Source of the DNA: Nemertoderma westbladi
Taxonomy: Eukaryota; Xenacoelomorpha; Nemertodermatida; Nemertodermatidae
Length of the DNA stretch: 38,743 nucleotides
Direction of reading: 5' to 3'
Assembly: GCA_032718475.1 (NCBI GenBank)
Contig: JAUCBJ010004691.1
Coordinates: 1 to 38,743 of the forward strand
Shown piece by piece: positions 20,150-31,800 of this stretch. How positions within the stretch are numbered: the stretch's first letter is position 1; each line of letters opens with the position of its first letter. The notes beneath the pieces are model-generated. The model was not told the DNA's origin. It searched no databases and saw only the letters and a list, made by a program, of their open reading frames with translations. Both the position numbers and the translations under genes were made by a program.

Positions 20150-23100
20150 TTACGTTATGGAGTCCCTAGATGTTTGAAGGATTAGGGAGGTGGTCGTGGG
20201 AAGAGAATCTTGCCTTCCACAGTTTCCGGAGAGTCCTCCATTCCCTTCCGGTAAACACAAACGACCGACTGGGTGATTGAGTCGTTGCATCCCGAATACA
20301 ATTCCAGGTTTCCTCTTCGTCCTGGAATAGTGACGATAGAAACATCGCTCTAGGTACATGACGGCATTACAAAGCCGATTCCAGGAGCTATAGTGGTCCG
20401 TCGCTCCCTGCAGGAGAGGTAAGAGTCCCTGCGAGACGTCTGATGTTCCAGAGCTCCAATCGCTCCCTCTGATCTTCTTGAAGGATCCACTCGCGGTGGG
20501 GAGGTCCAGATCCACGGCGTCGTCCCTGGCAATATGTAATACCGACAGATCTATCCCGGGTTCAAATAACTCCGATCCACCTGTCCGGGTTTTAGTTTTG
20601 ACTTTCTCCGCTCCCTTGGCTGGTCTAATCTCAGTCGGAGTAAGATGGGGAGGCCATTCATCCTCCTTACTCAGGAAGTCGGGTTCACCTAACCGGTCTG
20701 TAGTATCTGTCAGTTCTTGAGGAGTTGCTCCTCTGGAAGCGATGTCAGTTGGATTAAACTGCTTGGGGCAATATCTCCATTGATCTACATTGGAGCTAAG
20801 ATTGTCATTATCTGAGGAGTGTGGTGTTCCCTCAGTTGGGTCGTCTCCCTCACTAGTATCATCTTCCCATTCACTCACCTGGCGGACGCGATCTTGAAGC
20901 AGTCTTTCTCTGAGCGTTCTTCGGGAAGGTCCAGTAAGGTACCAACCTACTCTAGTTCTTACCGCATAGGTCTGAAGTGGTTGCGGTTGAGCAGGTCGTT
21001 TCTCCAATGTCTCCAGCGCCTCATGCGCGTTTTGACCGATTAATATTTGTACTCCAGGATAATCGGTGTCGAATCTAGGAATGTTAAGTTGTTGGGCATG
21101 ATCATCTTCGTCCCAATTATAAGGTTCCACTTGGGTGGTAGCGAAGTTCTTTATTGCCACCATTTTGACTGACCTTATACTGTGTTCTCCTAGTTTATCC
21201 TGTGGAGTGGACAACTCACCTATATAATAGTCGGCAGCTACAGTAGAATTCCAAACCTGCATGATCCCTGCCATGTTTAGCTTGGTTCGGAACTTGGGTT
21301 GTCCAGCAAAGATGACTTCGGCTAGTTCTTTATCGATGAATGTTCCTGTGCTACCGGAGTCCAGGAGGGCGTTCACTATATAGCTCTTCTGAGGTCCGTG
21401 GACCCGTAACTGGACTACAGGAAATTCTCGGATTCCTATATTGGAAGTTGGCGCTTTCCAAGATGGTTGTTGATCAGAAGTAGTTAAGGTAAGGTCGCTG
21501 TCTGTGTCTTTCTCATGCACGAGTGCTCGATACACTGCGGTGGTGTTTATTAGGTAACAGGATTCGTTTTGGTCGGAAAACTCGTCCGTATAGAATCCTT
21601 CCATCTCAGATTGATCAGTGTCGTTCACATCACTGAATTGGACATGTAGTTCGGACTCACTTACCTGACTCGGGCTGTTTCGTTCGAATTCCGTGTGCAA
21701 CAAGATATGATGTTTTGCGCCGCACTTTGCACACCTTGCGTCGGAGTAACAGGTTCGCCGTTGGTGTCCTCGTCTGAGGCAATTATAACACAACCGCTTA
21801 TCCCACATGACTTCACGTCTATCCTCGAGTGATTTCCTCAGGAATTCATCACACACATTCAAACGGTGGGGCCCGTCGCACAGCACACATTTCGGCTTGA
21901 TGTTACTTACTTTAACCTGTGCTATGTGGTGCACACTTGTTCTTTCCTCGGGCTTTCTCACCTGAATTCTTTTAGGAGACGTAGGAGGGGTTTTTTGTAC
22001 CGGTTCCCTTCTGTCATTGGGTCGAGACTTGGATTTACTTACCTGGTCTTTAGGCGTTTTATTGACATAATAAGACCTATCAGTGTCTTTCCCGCTGTCC
22101 TCTCCTTGAGAGGTTTGGCTTTCACCATCGTCGGTATAACATACTGGTGTTACCCTTCTCCTAGAAACGGGTTTCTCACTTACCTTACTTTCCGCTGTCT
22201 TCTCTCTGGACTGCTTTATGAGCTGTAATTTCACTTCGCTATCCAAGAATGACATGAGATCAGCCATGGTAGGGTCTCGTTGTTGTTGTTCCATCATATA
22301 TAACACCTTCTTGTCCCAGCGTGTACCTACTCCACCCTTGGGCAAAGTAGATGCTAAGGCTCCTACAACCATAGAATTCTGGTATTCATGAGACTTACCT
22401 AACCAATCTAGTTGTCTACAGATCTCCTGAATCTCATCGGAAAACTCTATAATCCCGCTGCTAAGAAACTTTCGGGGTGCCATTAATTTCGCATATAAAT
22501 ACCTAGCTATGTTAGTCCTATTACCATACCTGATGTTTAGTGTATCCCAAACTTGTCTTAATCCATCTGGATGTCCAATAAATTTTAACGCCATTGACTT
22601 GGGAGGTCCTTCCAAACATTCGATGAGGAATCTAAGTTTCTCTCCGTTAGATAGTACAGAGTTCTGTATGTTATCTTTGTAATATTCATTAAAAGGTAAC
22701 CATTTCATCTCATCTCCATTGAACTTGACGATCTCTCCAACCTTTACCGCTTGTCGGGCTTCGGTTCTAGCCATTTGACGTGTAAAACTTTCTTGAGCCA
22801 TCGTATTATTGAATAGAGAATTATCGGTGTATAAGTTTCTCGGATTATTATCAAGTCTAGATGAGATATCATTATCAACAGGTTTATAATTACCCTTAAT
22901 AGGGTTTACTATAGGAGTTTCTATTTCGCTAGCAGTATAGATGCGTGTAGGCTCCACACCTTGCGCATGGGATACTTCAGACCTAATGGGTTGACACATT
23001 GTTACAGAGGGTGGTGGTATACCTCTTTGTGTATTTACTAATTTATCGCGTTCGAGCGCGATACTTTGCTGCACTTCTTGCAACTCTAGTCTACTTTCCC

Positions 23101-24682
23101 TTACTGTGCCCTTGAATTGCTGAACAGTCTCCTGCATCTGCCCGAGCAGGAGATCCATCCCCCGCCGTCTCTCGTCCACCCATTCGACCGCCGAAGCGGG
23201 AGTCGCCAACGTTGTAGCGGGCGGACGAGGGACAACGGGCGACAAATTATGAATATTTCGCTCGGGGTCCAGGACTTGAACTGTCTCCTGGGCAGTTCTA
23301 TGGGGCACAGGTAGCTTAGTGCTATGCAGAGGGAATTTAGAGGTAACTTCAGGGAGTACAGGTGTGTCTATCACCGAAGGGGTGATTTCAAGAACAGGCC
23401 TAATTATTTCAGGCTCATCTACTATAGTAGGGAGTCTTTCTATTTTAATTATTTGGTCTGTGGGTTCTGTACTGCCTAAGTTGGTGTTATTTAGTTGCTT
23501 TCTAACAGCTGGAGGCAAATCAGGCAATTTCTGACGGTGGAATGTTCTTTTACGTCTGCTTAGACGAGATCTATTTCCTTTGCCTTCAGTATCGGTGGTA
23601 TCGCCTTCCTCAGATGATGTATAACCTTGTCTTTTGGGAGTAGATCGATTCATCATCTGCATATTACTAGCTGTTAACTGTTTATTTATGCAGTCTTGAT
23701 TCTCTTGAAGATTTTCCAACTCCAGTTGGGTGATCTCTTCAGCCGCTCTCCGTTCTGCTTCCGCCACCGCTGCCGCTTTTGCCTCTGCCGCTGCCGCTTT
23801 TGCCTCTGCCACTGCCGCTTTTGCCTTTGCCTCGGCTTCTGCTTTTGCCTCTGCCGCTGCCGCTTTTGCCTTTGCCTCGGCTTCTGCTTTTGCCTCTGCC
23901 GCTGCCGCTTTTGCCTTTGCCTTGGCTTCTGCTGCTGCCGCTTTTGCCTCTGCCACTGCTTCTGCCAAGGTCGCTTTTCTTTCTGCCTCTGCCACGGCTG
24001 CTATCTTTCTGTCTTCTATACGTTTTTTCCTTACTTTTTCTTCTTGGTCTCTAGCGATGCTGAGTTGTTCATCGAATTTAGCTTGGTTCGCCGCTAACAT
24101 TTCCGCATCGATTGCGTCCAGCACAAGCTTGGTTCCTTCACTATTAGGGCTAAGCCCCTCCAGCCTTCTCCTCAACTCGTCATCACCTAAAAAACGTTGA
24201 TAGTCTGACAGATAGATGTCAATGGCATCTCTCTTTCGCGGCCCCTCCGCTGTCCCTTCGCTTTCTTCTTGAGAAGAAGTGGCGTCGGTTGATTCTTCAT
24301 AGGTAGGCCGTTCATCATAAACCGTATCCGCCATCTTCGCTCCGTGTTCGGGCGTCCGCTCAACAGCACCCGAACTACTGGAGCTCTCGGGCCGCTGAGA
24401 ACTAGGTTCTTGGCTAGGAGGTTGCTGCTGTTTGGCAGCTGCTTCTTGATCCCGCTTAACTTGGGCCCGAGTACTGATGATAGACCTACGGCGCTTCACT
24501 AACTTCGCGAATTGCGAAATTGCTTCTACTAACCTAGGTTCTGACACAGCTACTGTAGGGGTTGTCTTTCTTACAGTAGGAGGGGTTTCAGACCTCGGTC
24601 TGGGATTCTCTATACTCCTATCTGATAAACAGACTGTTGTTTCTAGGAGACTATCTGACAGAGTTTGCCTTGTGTCAGACAT
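20150..24682 (-). CDS. BEL/Pao Gag-protease polyprotein with RT deleted
   Basis: The ORF has 1510 codons. Residues 1-200 are Ser/Pro/Gln-rich. Residues 215-330 are an Ala/Glu/Lys repeat, probably a long helix. Residues 640-830 match the DUF1759-type BEL/Pao Gag capsid region (VKFNGDEMKWLPFNEYY, ECLEGPPKSMALK). Zinc knuckles are C932-C935-H939-C944, C965-C968-H973-C978 and a third around C984-C987. Residues 1095-1250 are the DUF1758-type retropepsin with ALLDSGSTGTFID (catalytic D1108) and RTRVGWYLTGP. At about residue 1300 (near 20785) an acidic linker joins in frame to QWRYCPKQFNPTDIASRG, which is the end of the RNase H region in complete elements. The whole RT and most of RNase H are therefore missing while the frame is kept. 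Residues 1380-1455 look like the RNase H-integrase linker; after ~1455 the frame seems wrong, and no integrase follows. Gag would assemble particles and the protease would process them. The ATG at 24682 opens the ORF. Confidence 0.9.
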   Translation of the reverse strand: MSDTRQTLSDSLLETTVCLSDRSIENPRPRSETPPTVRKTTPTVAVSEPRLVEAISQFAKLVKRRRSIISTRAQVKRDQEAAAKQQQPPSQEPSSQRPESSSSSGAVERTPEHGAKMADTVYDERPTYEESTDATSSQEESEGTAEGPRKRDAIDIYLSDYQRFLGDDELRRRLEGLSPNSEGTKLVLDAIDAEMLAANQAKFDEQLSIARDQEEKVRKKRIEDRKIAAVAEAERKATLAEAVAEAKAAAAEAKAKAKAAAAEAKAEAEAKAKAAAAEAKAEAEAKAKAAVAEAKAAAAEAKAAAVAEAERRAAEEITQLELENLQENQDCINKQLTASNMQMMNRSTPKRQGYTSSEEGDTTDTEGKGNRSRLSRRKRTFHRQKLPDLPPAVRKQLNNTNLGSTEPTDQIIKIERLPTIVDEPEIIRPVLEITPSVIDTPVLPEVTSKFPLHSTKLPVPHRTAQETVQVLDPERNIHNLSPVVPRPPATTLATPASAVEWVDERRRGMDLLLGQMQETVQQFKGTVRESRLELQEVQQSIALERDKLVNTQRGIPPPSVTMCQPIRSEVSHAQGVEPTRIYTASEIETPIVNPIKGNYKPVDNDISSRLDNNPRNLYTDNSLFNNTMAQESFTRQMARTEARQAVKVGEIVKFNGDEMKWLPFNEYYKDNIQNSVLSNGEKLRFLIECLEGPPKSMALKFIGHPDGLRQVWDTLNIRYGNRTNIARYLYAKLMAPRKFLSSGIIEFSDEIQEICRQLDWLGKSHEYQNSMVVGALASTLPKGGVGTRWDKKVLYMMEQQQRDPTMADLMSFLDSEVKLQLIKQSREKTAESKVSEKPVSRRRVTPVCYTDDGESQTSQGEDSGKDTDRSYYVNKTPKDQVSKSKSRPNDRREPVQKTPPTSPKRIQVRKPEERTSVHHIAQVKVSNIKPKCVLCDGPHRLNVCDEFLRKSLEDRREVMWDKRLCYNCLRRGHQRRTCYSDARCAKCGAKHHILLHTEFERNSPSQVSESELHVQFSDVNDTDQSEMEGFYTDEFSDQNESCYLINTTAVYRALVHEKDTDSDLTLTTSDQQPSWKAPTSNIGIREFPVVQLRVHGPQKSYIVNALLDSGSTGTFIDKELAEVIFAGQPKFRTKLNMAGIMQVWNSTVAADYYIGELSTPQDKLGEHSIRSVKMVAIKNFATTQVEPYNWDEDDHAQQLNIPRFDTDYPGVQILIGQNAHEALETLEKRPAQPQPLQTYAVRTRVGWYLTGPSRRTLRERLLQDRVRQVSEWEDDTSEGDDPTEGTPHSSDNDNLSSNVDQWRYCPKQFNPTDIASRGATPQELTDTTDRLGEPDFLSKEDEWPPHLTPTEIRPAKGAEKVKTKTRTGGSELFEPGIDLSVLHIARDDAVDLDLPTASGSFKKIRGSDWSSGTSDVSQGLLPLLQGATDHYSSWNRLCNAVMYLERCFYRHYSRTKRKPGIVFGMQRLNHPVGRLCLPEGNGGLSGNCGRQDSLPTTTSLILQTSRDSIT
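23760..23990 (-). repeat. short tandem repeats encoding the AKAAAAEAKAEAE tract
   Basis: Imperfect repeats of GCTGCCGCTTTTGCCTTTGC-type sequence lie inside the gag ORF. They encode alternating Ala, Glu and Lys, a pattern favouring a long single helix or coiled coil. Opposite-strand frames rich in Ala or Cys/Phe here are shadows. Confidence 0.8.
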
Positions 24683-25989
24683 GTTTGTTTGTACAGTTGG
24701 ATGCCTACTGCTATATTACAGTCTAAGCAAGTCTAGTAATTCAGTATTAACTGCTAGCCTAGTAATTAATTACCGATACTGCTACTCAGCGTAGCGTGAT
24801 ATATATAATATATTAGAATACCGGTATGCTTATTGTATATATAAGTATTATTACAGACTAGGTTTTTCACAGAAACCGGTATATAATTTTAGCACAAATA
24901 TATATAAATATATAATAGGCCTATCGGGAATACCGGTATACAGCTTACAGTTTGTAGTATATATAATTCTGGACTAGAATTAATTACAAGTACCGGTATA
25001 ATTTCAGCCTAAATTTATAGAAATAAAGATAATAGGCCTATCGTAAATACCGGTATATCAATTATTTTAAATAACTGAATTTCTGAATTTTAAGGGTTAC
25101 TTGGTTACCTTAACTTACTTTATTGCCGTTATTTAAGCAGTAGTCCAACTGATATTGAGACCTAATTGTTGTATGGCAGGCCTACTATTTATAAATCGTT
25201 TGAGTTGATTTATAATATATATATACCCGTTTAATGGGTTTTGTCAATGTTGAAATAAATGTTATTATTTCTGGGGAGTAATCACTACACAAAGCGGTGC
25301 GCTTTCAGTGAAGTGTTACTTATAGGACACTAAAACAAATAATGCTAATTTACCTAAGTTACTTAATACTACAAATTACGTACGATTCGGGTTGAGATTA
25401 CAATCTCTAAATAAACACAAAAATTTACAAAAACACAAATACGAATTTTCAGGGTAATTTTACAAGAAGTCTACAAACCAGCCTAACAAAGGGTTAGAAA
25501 TCTGGTTATTACAACGGACAGGGTACTACGGTATTTGAAAATAATAAGTAGTAGTAAATACACTGCATTGTCCAGATAGGAAAATACCACCGCCTGACGA
25601 CCTATAGCCGTATCGCTATAGGTACTACGTTATGTATCACGGAGTGTTCCTACCTAGAAGTTAATAGAGCTAATCGAACGTGCCTATCAACCACTTTACA
25701 ACACAAATATAATGCCTACACTAATTACTCTCGGAAAGCACTGTACACTAAACCCTAAATTAGGTACGAGTACTTGTACAACAGATAATCAGTAGTTAAA
25801 TATACTTGAACAGCTAAAAGAACCACGGCATCTGCTGGAGTGACCGGTGCACAAAATCACCAGTCTTTACCTACGCCAAGCAGCCCGTGTAGTACCGGGG
25901 TTAATTTAACTATAACGGTATGTATAACAAACACAATTATTGTAGAAACAAACTTGGGGATATGAATGTTGCAAATAATCGCATAAACT

Positions 25990-26560
25990 CTGAATAATAA
26001 ATATTACGCTACGCGTACAAACTACTCAAACAAAATGCAGACCAAATACTGACAGACTACTATCAAGCCTAAACAAACTACGGTATATGCAGACTCCAAA
26101 ATGATTAGGTAGTATGCGTTCTAACCCAGTTGTACGACTTATTCTTTAGATGGGGGTTTACCTTACAGCGATGGCTGCCCCTACTTCCTAACCGTTCTTT
26201 ATCGGACAGATGCTTTGCACACACCGAAATTTCCTCAAACCCAACAACAGCCAGACAACTATCCAGCCTACAAATTATCTAAATAAAATTATACGCTACC
26301 CGTACAGACTACACAAACAAAGTACAGACCAAACGCTGGCGGACTCCTATCAGGCCTAAATAAACCACAGGACATGCAGACTCCAAAATGGTTAAGTAGT
26401 ATGCGTTCTAACCCAGTAGTACGACTTATTCTTTAGATGGGGGTTTACCTTACCGCTATGGCTGCCCCTACTTCCTAACCGTTCTTTATCGGACATACAC
26501 TCTACATGCACTGCAATCCGTTCAGACCTAATCAACAGTTAGCCAACAGTCAAGCCTACA
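25990..26560 (-). repeat. ~287-bp tandem duplication in the BEL/Pao leader
   Basis: Blocks such as AGTATGCGTTCTAACCCAGT and TTCTTTAGATGGGGGTTTAC occur near 26111/26398 and 26150/26436, with a common period of about 287 bp and roughly 85-90 percent identity by eye. Confidence 0.75.
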
Positions 26561-26814
26561 AATTATCTGTACAATCTGAGCAGGCTTACACGCCTTCTGC
26601 TCAATACTGGCCTACAAATAAATAAAACTTGCAGAAATAAGTAAACTATACAAAAGAATGAGGGGTGATCAATCCCTATTCTCCTGGCAGCCTACAGTAT
26701 ACAATAGATCACAATCGAATAATACTGCTGTACCTATACTGCTGTAGGTACCGGTCCGTATGATCAGGCAGTCAGGCCTACTGGTTACCGATCGACCGGT
26801 ACTTTCGACTAGAT

Positions 26815-27056
26815 TGCTTACACCGCAATCCAGAAGCAATATCCGTTATTGTTCTTACCAGAACAATATTAAACTGTATTTAATGCCTACACTGCAATAC
26901 AGACTAAATATCCGTTATTGTTCTTACCAGAACAATATTAAACTGTATTTAATGCCTACACTGCAATACAGACTAAATATCCGTTATTGTTCTTACCAGA
27001 ACAATATTAAACTGTATTTAATGCCTACACTGCAATACAGACTAAATATCCGTTAT
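26815..27056 (-). repeat. 69-bp tandem repeat (~3.5 units) abutting the 5' LTR
   Basis: The unit, on the plus strand, contains CTACACTGCAATACAGACTA, then AATATCCGTTATTGTTC and TTACCAGAACAATATTAAAC. The last unit is cut at the LTR start: CCGTTAT joins TGTTCGCG, and the internal units have TGTTC at the same place. Each unit thus contains the terminal five bases of the LTR and the bases where the primer-binding site should be. The bases after the LTR (ATAACGGATATTTAG, minus strand) do not start with TGG. Confidence 0.85.
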
Positions 27057-28245
27057 TGTTCGCGCTTTCAGACCTTTGGCAGTTTAACCCGCCAAATTAG
27101 GATGTCTTCTAGATAATAAATCGCTTTAGCCTCTAACAAGTATTTGATTCACTACACTAGTTGAAACCAATCTGTGCGCGATCATTCACCCGTTGGATAT
27201 ACCCGGGAGATTGACTTCGACGGCTTAATCGTATTGCTATGTAAGCCTAATGTATTATTCGACTGACAGTATTATATAATCTCTGACAATATTATTCACC
27301 TTCGGGGAATATTAACAGTTCCTTTAGGACGTGGCGCTCTATCTATATAAACAGAGTTATGACTTAAACTACTCACAACGATATGGCTTAGTTACAATTC
27401 ACATATATGGCGCATTCTTTAGGAAATGCTTCGTTATCAGTCTCACTCATACACAATGCTGCACAATACTGCACACTGATCTGCCAATCTTCACTGATTT
27501 TAGTCACATATAAAAGGAACACGGACCGAATCATGTAGGGTCTATCAAATAACATTAGATTCACTTCAAACCACTTTAACATAAGTCACAATTGTTATAT
27601 GTAACCTTTCTCTCTTACCTTCGGTATATCAAGAATATTGGGTTTCGGGGTTATTTCTCGTTATTCCAAATATAATTCATCAACAAATATAATGAATAAC
27701 CGACAGCAAAGCAGTAATGTTAAGTTAAGTTGAACAGTATGGGCCAGTTAACCAGTGTTAACCAGTGCAGATAACATTGAGTTACCCAGTTGGTTTGATA
27801 ACGGATATATGTCCTTATAATTAAGCCTACTAGTGTAAGGCTAAAGCAGAAAAGCACAAAAATACTCCAAAGCCGTTCTTCCTTGGCTCAGGACTGAATG
27901 ATAACACACTAAAAACTGATAAGAATAACCTTATTTACAAAGGCTTCCACCCACCACAGAGAATGAGCATACAGATAGGAAAATTCAGTTCAGTAGATCT
28001 GTGATAGGTCGAAATCAAAACCAACTCAAATCCTATTGGCAGGTACAGAAAGCAGGGCTGTGGGGCAACCTTCCCAAGCTGGTTGGACGATCGAACATAG
28101 CCCAGATCCCTTCGTACAGCAAATCAGCCAATCAGCCGGTAGCTTGCACTATTCGAGCTAGAGATCCCTTTTAGAGTATTCCAGCGCCTTGGGGGGAACT
28201 GGTTAGCAAAGCAAACGAATCAGTTATCCCACAAAAGCTTTTACA
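27057..28245 (-). repeat. BEL/Pao 5' LTR
   Basis: It is 1189 bp and differs from the other LTR by about three substitutions (near 27168, 27486 and 27733) and the extra CAGA near 27956. In element orientation it should contain the promoter; a TATATAG-like element is present on the minus strand near 27345. Confidence 0.95.
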
Positions 28246-28250
28246 ATGCT
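28246..28250 (+). repeat. target-site duplication of the BEL/Pao element, right (ATGCT)
   Basis: It matches 15890-15894. The LINE reading frame resumes directly after it. Confidence 0.95.
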
Positions 28251-28880
28251 TGAGCATGTGGACGACTTCTGTTACCTGGGATCATGGATCCGGAAGTCAG
28301 GTGAGGACCTTCGAATACGTAAGGGAAAGGCATGGGCAGCCTTGAATAGGCTTTCCAGGATTTGGAAGTCACCGAGAATTAATCGGAAACTTAAGGTCCG
28401 ATTATTTAGAGCAGCAGTAGTTCCAGTACTCCTCTACGGGAGTCCATGCTGGGCTCTAACTGCTGAGGACACCAAATCTCTGGATGGCATATTCACAAGA
28501 ATGCTACGCCGGGTTCATTGTGTCAAGTACAATGCACACATCTCCAACCAGACACTATATAACATTGGAGGTGTCTCATTGGTTCCCCCAAGCTTGACAC
28601 TAGAACAAAATCGCCTCCGCTTTGCAGGACATTGCTTTCGCCATGAGGACCAGCCAGTGCATAATCTTGTACTTTGGCAGCCTCATGGAGTGAATAAGCA
28701 TGGTGGCCAGCCCATGACTTTCTTGAGACGCATCTTAGAGGACACTGGCCTTAAAGATGCGGATGATCTAGCAAATGTCATGGGTGATAGGGAGTTGTGG
28801 CGGTGCAATTTTGTTGACAAGCCGGCACAGCATTCTTAAAAATGCAGCTGCAATGCAGCATGCCGATCCTAATAGTAGTA
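28251..28880 (+). mobile_element. LINE plus-strand copy, 3' part
   Basis: This continues the LINE broken at 15894. The frame is open to the stop at 28839 and encodes the RT C-terminal domain (DDFCYLGSWI, VVPVLLYGSPCWALT, RLRFAGHCF, ending PAQHS). The 3' UTR is about 30 bp and ends GATCCTAATAGTAGTA. The target duplication TAAACACGCGAT follows, and then the 51-bp satellite. Confidence 0.9.
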
Positions 28881-31800
28881 AACACGCGATATCTAGCCAT
28901 GTAAGTGGATGTCATGGGGATTAAACACGCGATAACAATGGGGCGAGCCATGGAAGTGGATGTCATGGGGATTAAACACGCGATAACAATGGGTCGAGCC
29001 ATGTAAGTGGATGTCATGGGGATTAAACACGCGATAACAATGGGGCAAGCCATGTAAGTGGAGCGTCACTAGGGATTAAACACGCGATAACAAAGGGGCG
29101 AGCCATGTAAGTGTATGTCATGCGGATTAAACACGCGATAACACTGGGGCGAGCCATGTAAGTGGATGTCATGGGGATTAAACACGCGATAACAATGGGG
29201 CGAGCCATGTAAGTGGATGTCATGGGGATTAAACACGCGATAACAATGGGGCGAGCCATGTAAGTGGATGTCATGGGGATTAAACACGCGATAACAATGG
29301 GGCGAGCCATGTAAGTGGATGTCATGGGGATTAAACACGCGATAACAAAGGGGCGAGCCATGTAAGTGGATGTCATGGGGATTAAACACGCGATAACAAA
29401 GGGGCGAGCCATGTAAGTGGATGTCATGGGGATTAAACACGCGATAACAAAGGGGCGAGTCATGTAAGTGTATGTCATGGGGATTAAACACGCGATAACA
29501 ATGGGGCGAGCCATGTAAGCGGAGCGTCACTAGGGATTAAACACGCGATAACAATGGGGCGAGCCATGTAAGTGGAGCGTAGGGATTAAACACGCGATAA
29601 CAATGGGGCGAGCCATGTAAGTGGATGTCATGGGGACTAAACACGCGATAACAAAGGGGCGATCCATGTAAGTGGATATCATGGCGATTAAACACGCGAT
29701 AACAATGGGGCGAGCCATGTAAGTGGATGTCATGGGGATTAAACACGCGATAACAATGGGGCGAGCCATGTAAGTGGATGTTATGGGGATTAAACACGCG
29801 ATAAAAATGGGGCGAGCCATGTAAGTGGATGTCATGGGGATCAAACACGCGATAACAAAGGGGCGAGCCATGTAAGTTTATGTCATGCGGATTAAACACG
29901 TGATAACAATGGGGCGAGCCATGTAAGTGGATCGTCACTAGGGATTAAACACGCAATAACAAAGGGGCGAGCCATGTAAGTGGATGTCATGGGGATTAAA
30001 CACGCGATAACAATGGGGCGAGCCATGTAAGTGGATGTCATGGATTAAACACGCGATAACAATGGGGCGAGCCATGTAAGTGGATGTCATGGGGATTAAA
30101 CACGCGATAACAAAGGGGCGAGCCATGTAAGTGGATGTCATGGGGATTAAACACGCGATAACAAAGGGGCGAGTCATGTAAGTGTATGTCATGGGGATTA
30201 AACACGCGATAACAAAGGGGCGAGTCATGTAAGTGTATGTCATGGGGATTAAACACGCGATAACAAAGGGGCAAGCCATGTAAGTGGATGTCATGGGGAT
30301 TAAACACGCGATAACACTGGGGCGAGCCATGTAAGTGGATGTCATGGGGATTAAACACGCGATAACAAAGCGGCGAGCCATGTAAGTGGATGTCATGGGG
30401 ATTAAACACGCGATAACAAAGGGGCGAGTCATGTAAGTGTATGTCATGGGGATTAAACACGCGATAACAATGGGGCGAGCCATGTAAGCGGAGCGTCACT
30501 AGGGATTAAACACGCGATAACAATGGGGCGAGCCATGTAAGTGGAGCGTAGGGATTAAACACGCGATAACAATGGGGCGAGCCATGTAAGTGGATGTCAT
30601 GGGGATTAAACACGCGATAAAAATGGGGCGAGCCATGTAAGTGGATGTTATGGGGATTAAACACGCGATAACAATGGGGCGAGCCATGTAAGTGGATGTC
30701 ATGGGGATCAAACACGCGATAACAAAGGGGCGAGCCATGTAAGTGGATATCATGGGGATTAAACACGCGATAACAAAGGGACAAGCCATGTAAGTTTATG
30801 TCATGCGGATTAAACACGTGATAACACTGGGGCGAGCCATGTAAGTGGATGTCATGGGGATTAAACACACGATAACAATGGGGCGAGCCATGTAAGTGGA
30901 TGTCATGGGGATTAAACACGCGATAACAATGGGGCAAGCCATGTAAGTGGAGCGTCACTAGGGATTAAACACGCAATAACAAAGGGGCGAGCCATGTAAG
31001 TGGATGTCATGGGGATTAAACACGCGATAACAATGGGGCGAGCCATGTAAGTGGATGTCATGGATTAAACACGCGATAACAAAGGGGCGAGCCATGTAAG
31101 TGTATGTCATGGGGATTAAACACGCGATAACAAAGGGGCAAGCCATGTAAGTGGATGTCATGGGGATTAAACACACGATAACAATGGGGCGAGCCATGTA
31201 AGTGGATGTCATGGGGATTAAACACGCGATAACAATGGGGCAAGCCATGTAAGTGGAGCGTCACTAGGGATTAAACACGCGATAACAAAGGGGCGAGCCA
31301 TGTAAGTGTATGTCATGGGGATTAAACACGCGATAACAAAGGGGCGAGCCATGTAAGTGTATGTCATGGGGATTAAACACGCGATAACAAAGGGGCAAGC
31401 CATGTAAGTGGATGTCATGGAGATTAAACACGCGATAACACTAGGGCGATCCATGTAAGTGTATGTCATGGGGATTAAACACGCGATAACAAAGGGGCAA
31501 GCCATGTAAGTGGATGTCATGGAGATTAAACACGCGATAACACTGGGGCGATCCATGTAAGTGGATATCATGGCGATTAAACACGCGATAACAATGGGGC
31601 GAGCCATGTGAGTGGATGTCATGGGGATTAAACACGCGATAACAATGGGGCGAGCCATGTAAGTGGATGTTATGAGGATTAAACACGCGATAACAATGGG
31701 GCGAGCCATGTAAGTGGATGTTATGGGGATTAAACACGCGATAAAAATGGGGCGAGCCATGTAAGTGGATGTCATGGGGATCAAACACGCGATAACAATG

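Larger units (their letters stand above)
24683..27056 (-). other. BEL/Pao 5' leader
   Basis: About 2.37 kb lies between the 5' LTR and the gag ATG, with no ORF. It contains a ~287-bp tandem duplication (about 25990-26560) and a 69-bp repeat next to the LTR. Many short AT-rich and ACCGGTAT motifs are present. A leader this long may hold packaging signals. Confidence 0.6.
15895..28245 (-). mobile_element. BEL/Pao LTR retrotransposon, non-autonomous, inserted in the LINE
   Basis: The 12,351-bp element is bounded by direct LTRs of 1185 and 1189 bp with TG...CA ends and a 5-bp duplication. Its only large ORF (gag-protease) is on the minus strand, so the element runs from 28245 to 15895. By eye the LTRs differ by about three substitutions and one 4-bp indel, so the insertion is young. 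The ORF has lost reverse transcriptase, nearly all RNase H and integrase, yet the insertion is recent. It must have moved with enzymes supplied by another copy. Confidence 0.95.

Noticed and set aside
23696-24200. Plus-strand Ala-rich and Cys/Phe/Leu-rich ORFs
   Set aside because: They are antisense of the repetitive Ala/Glu/Lys tract in the BEL/Pao gag ORF.
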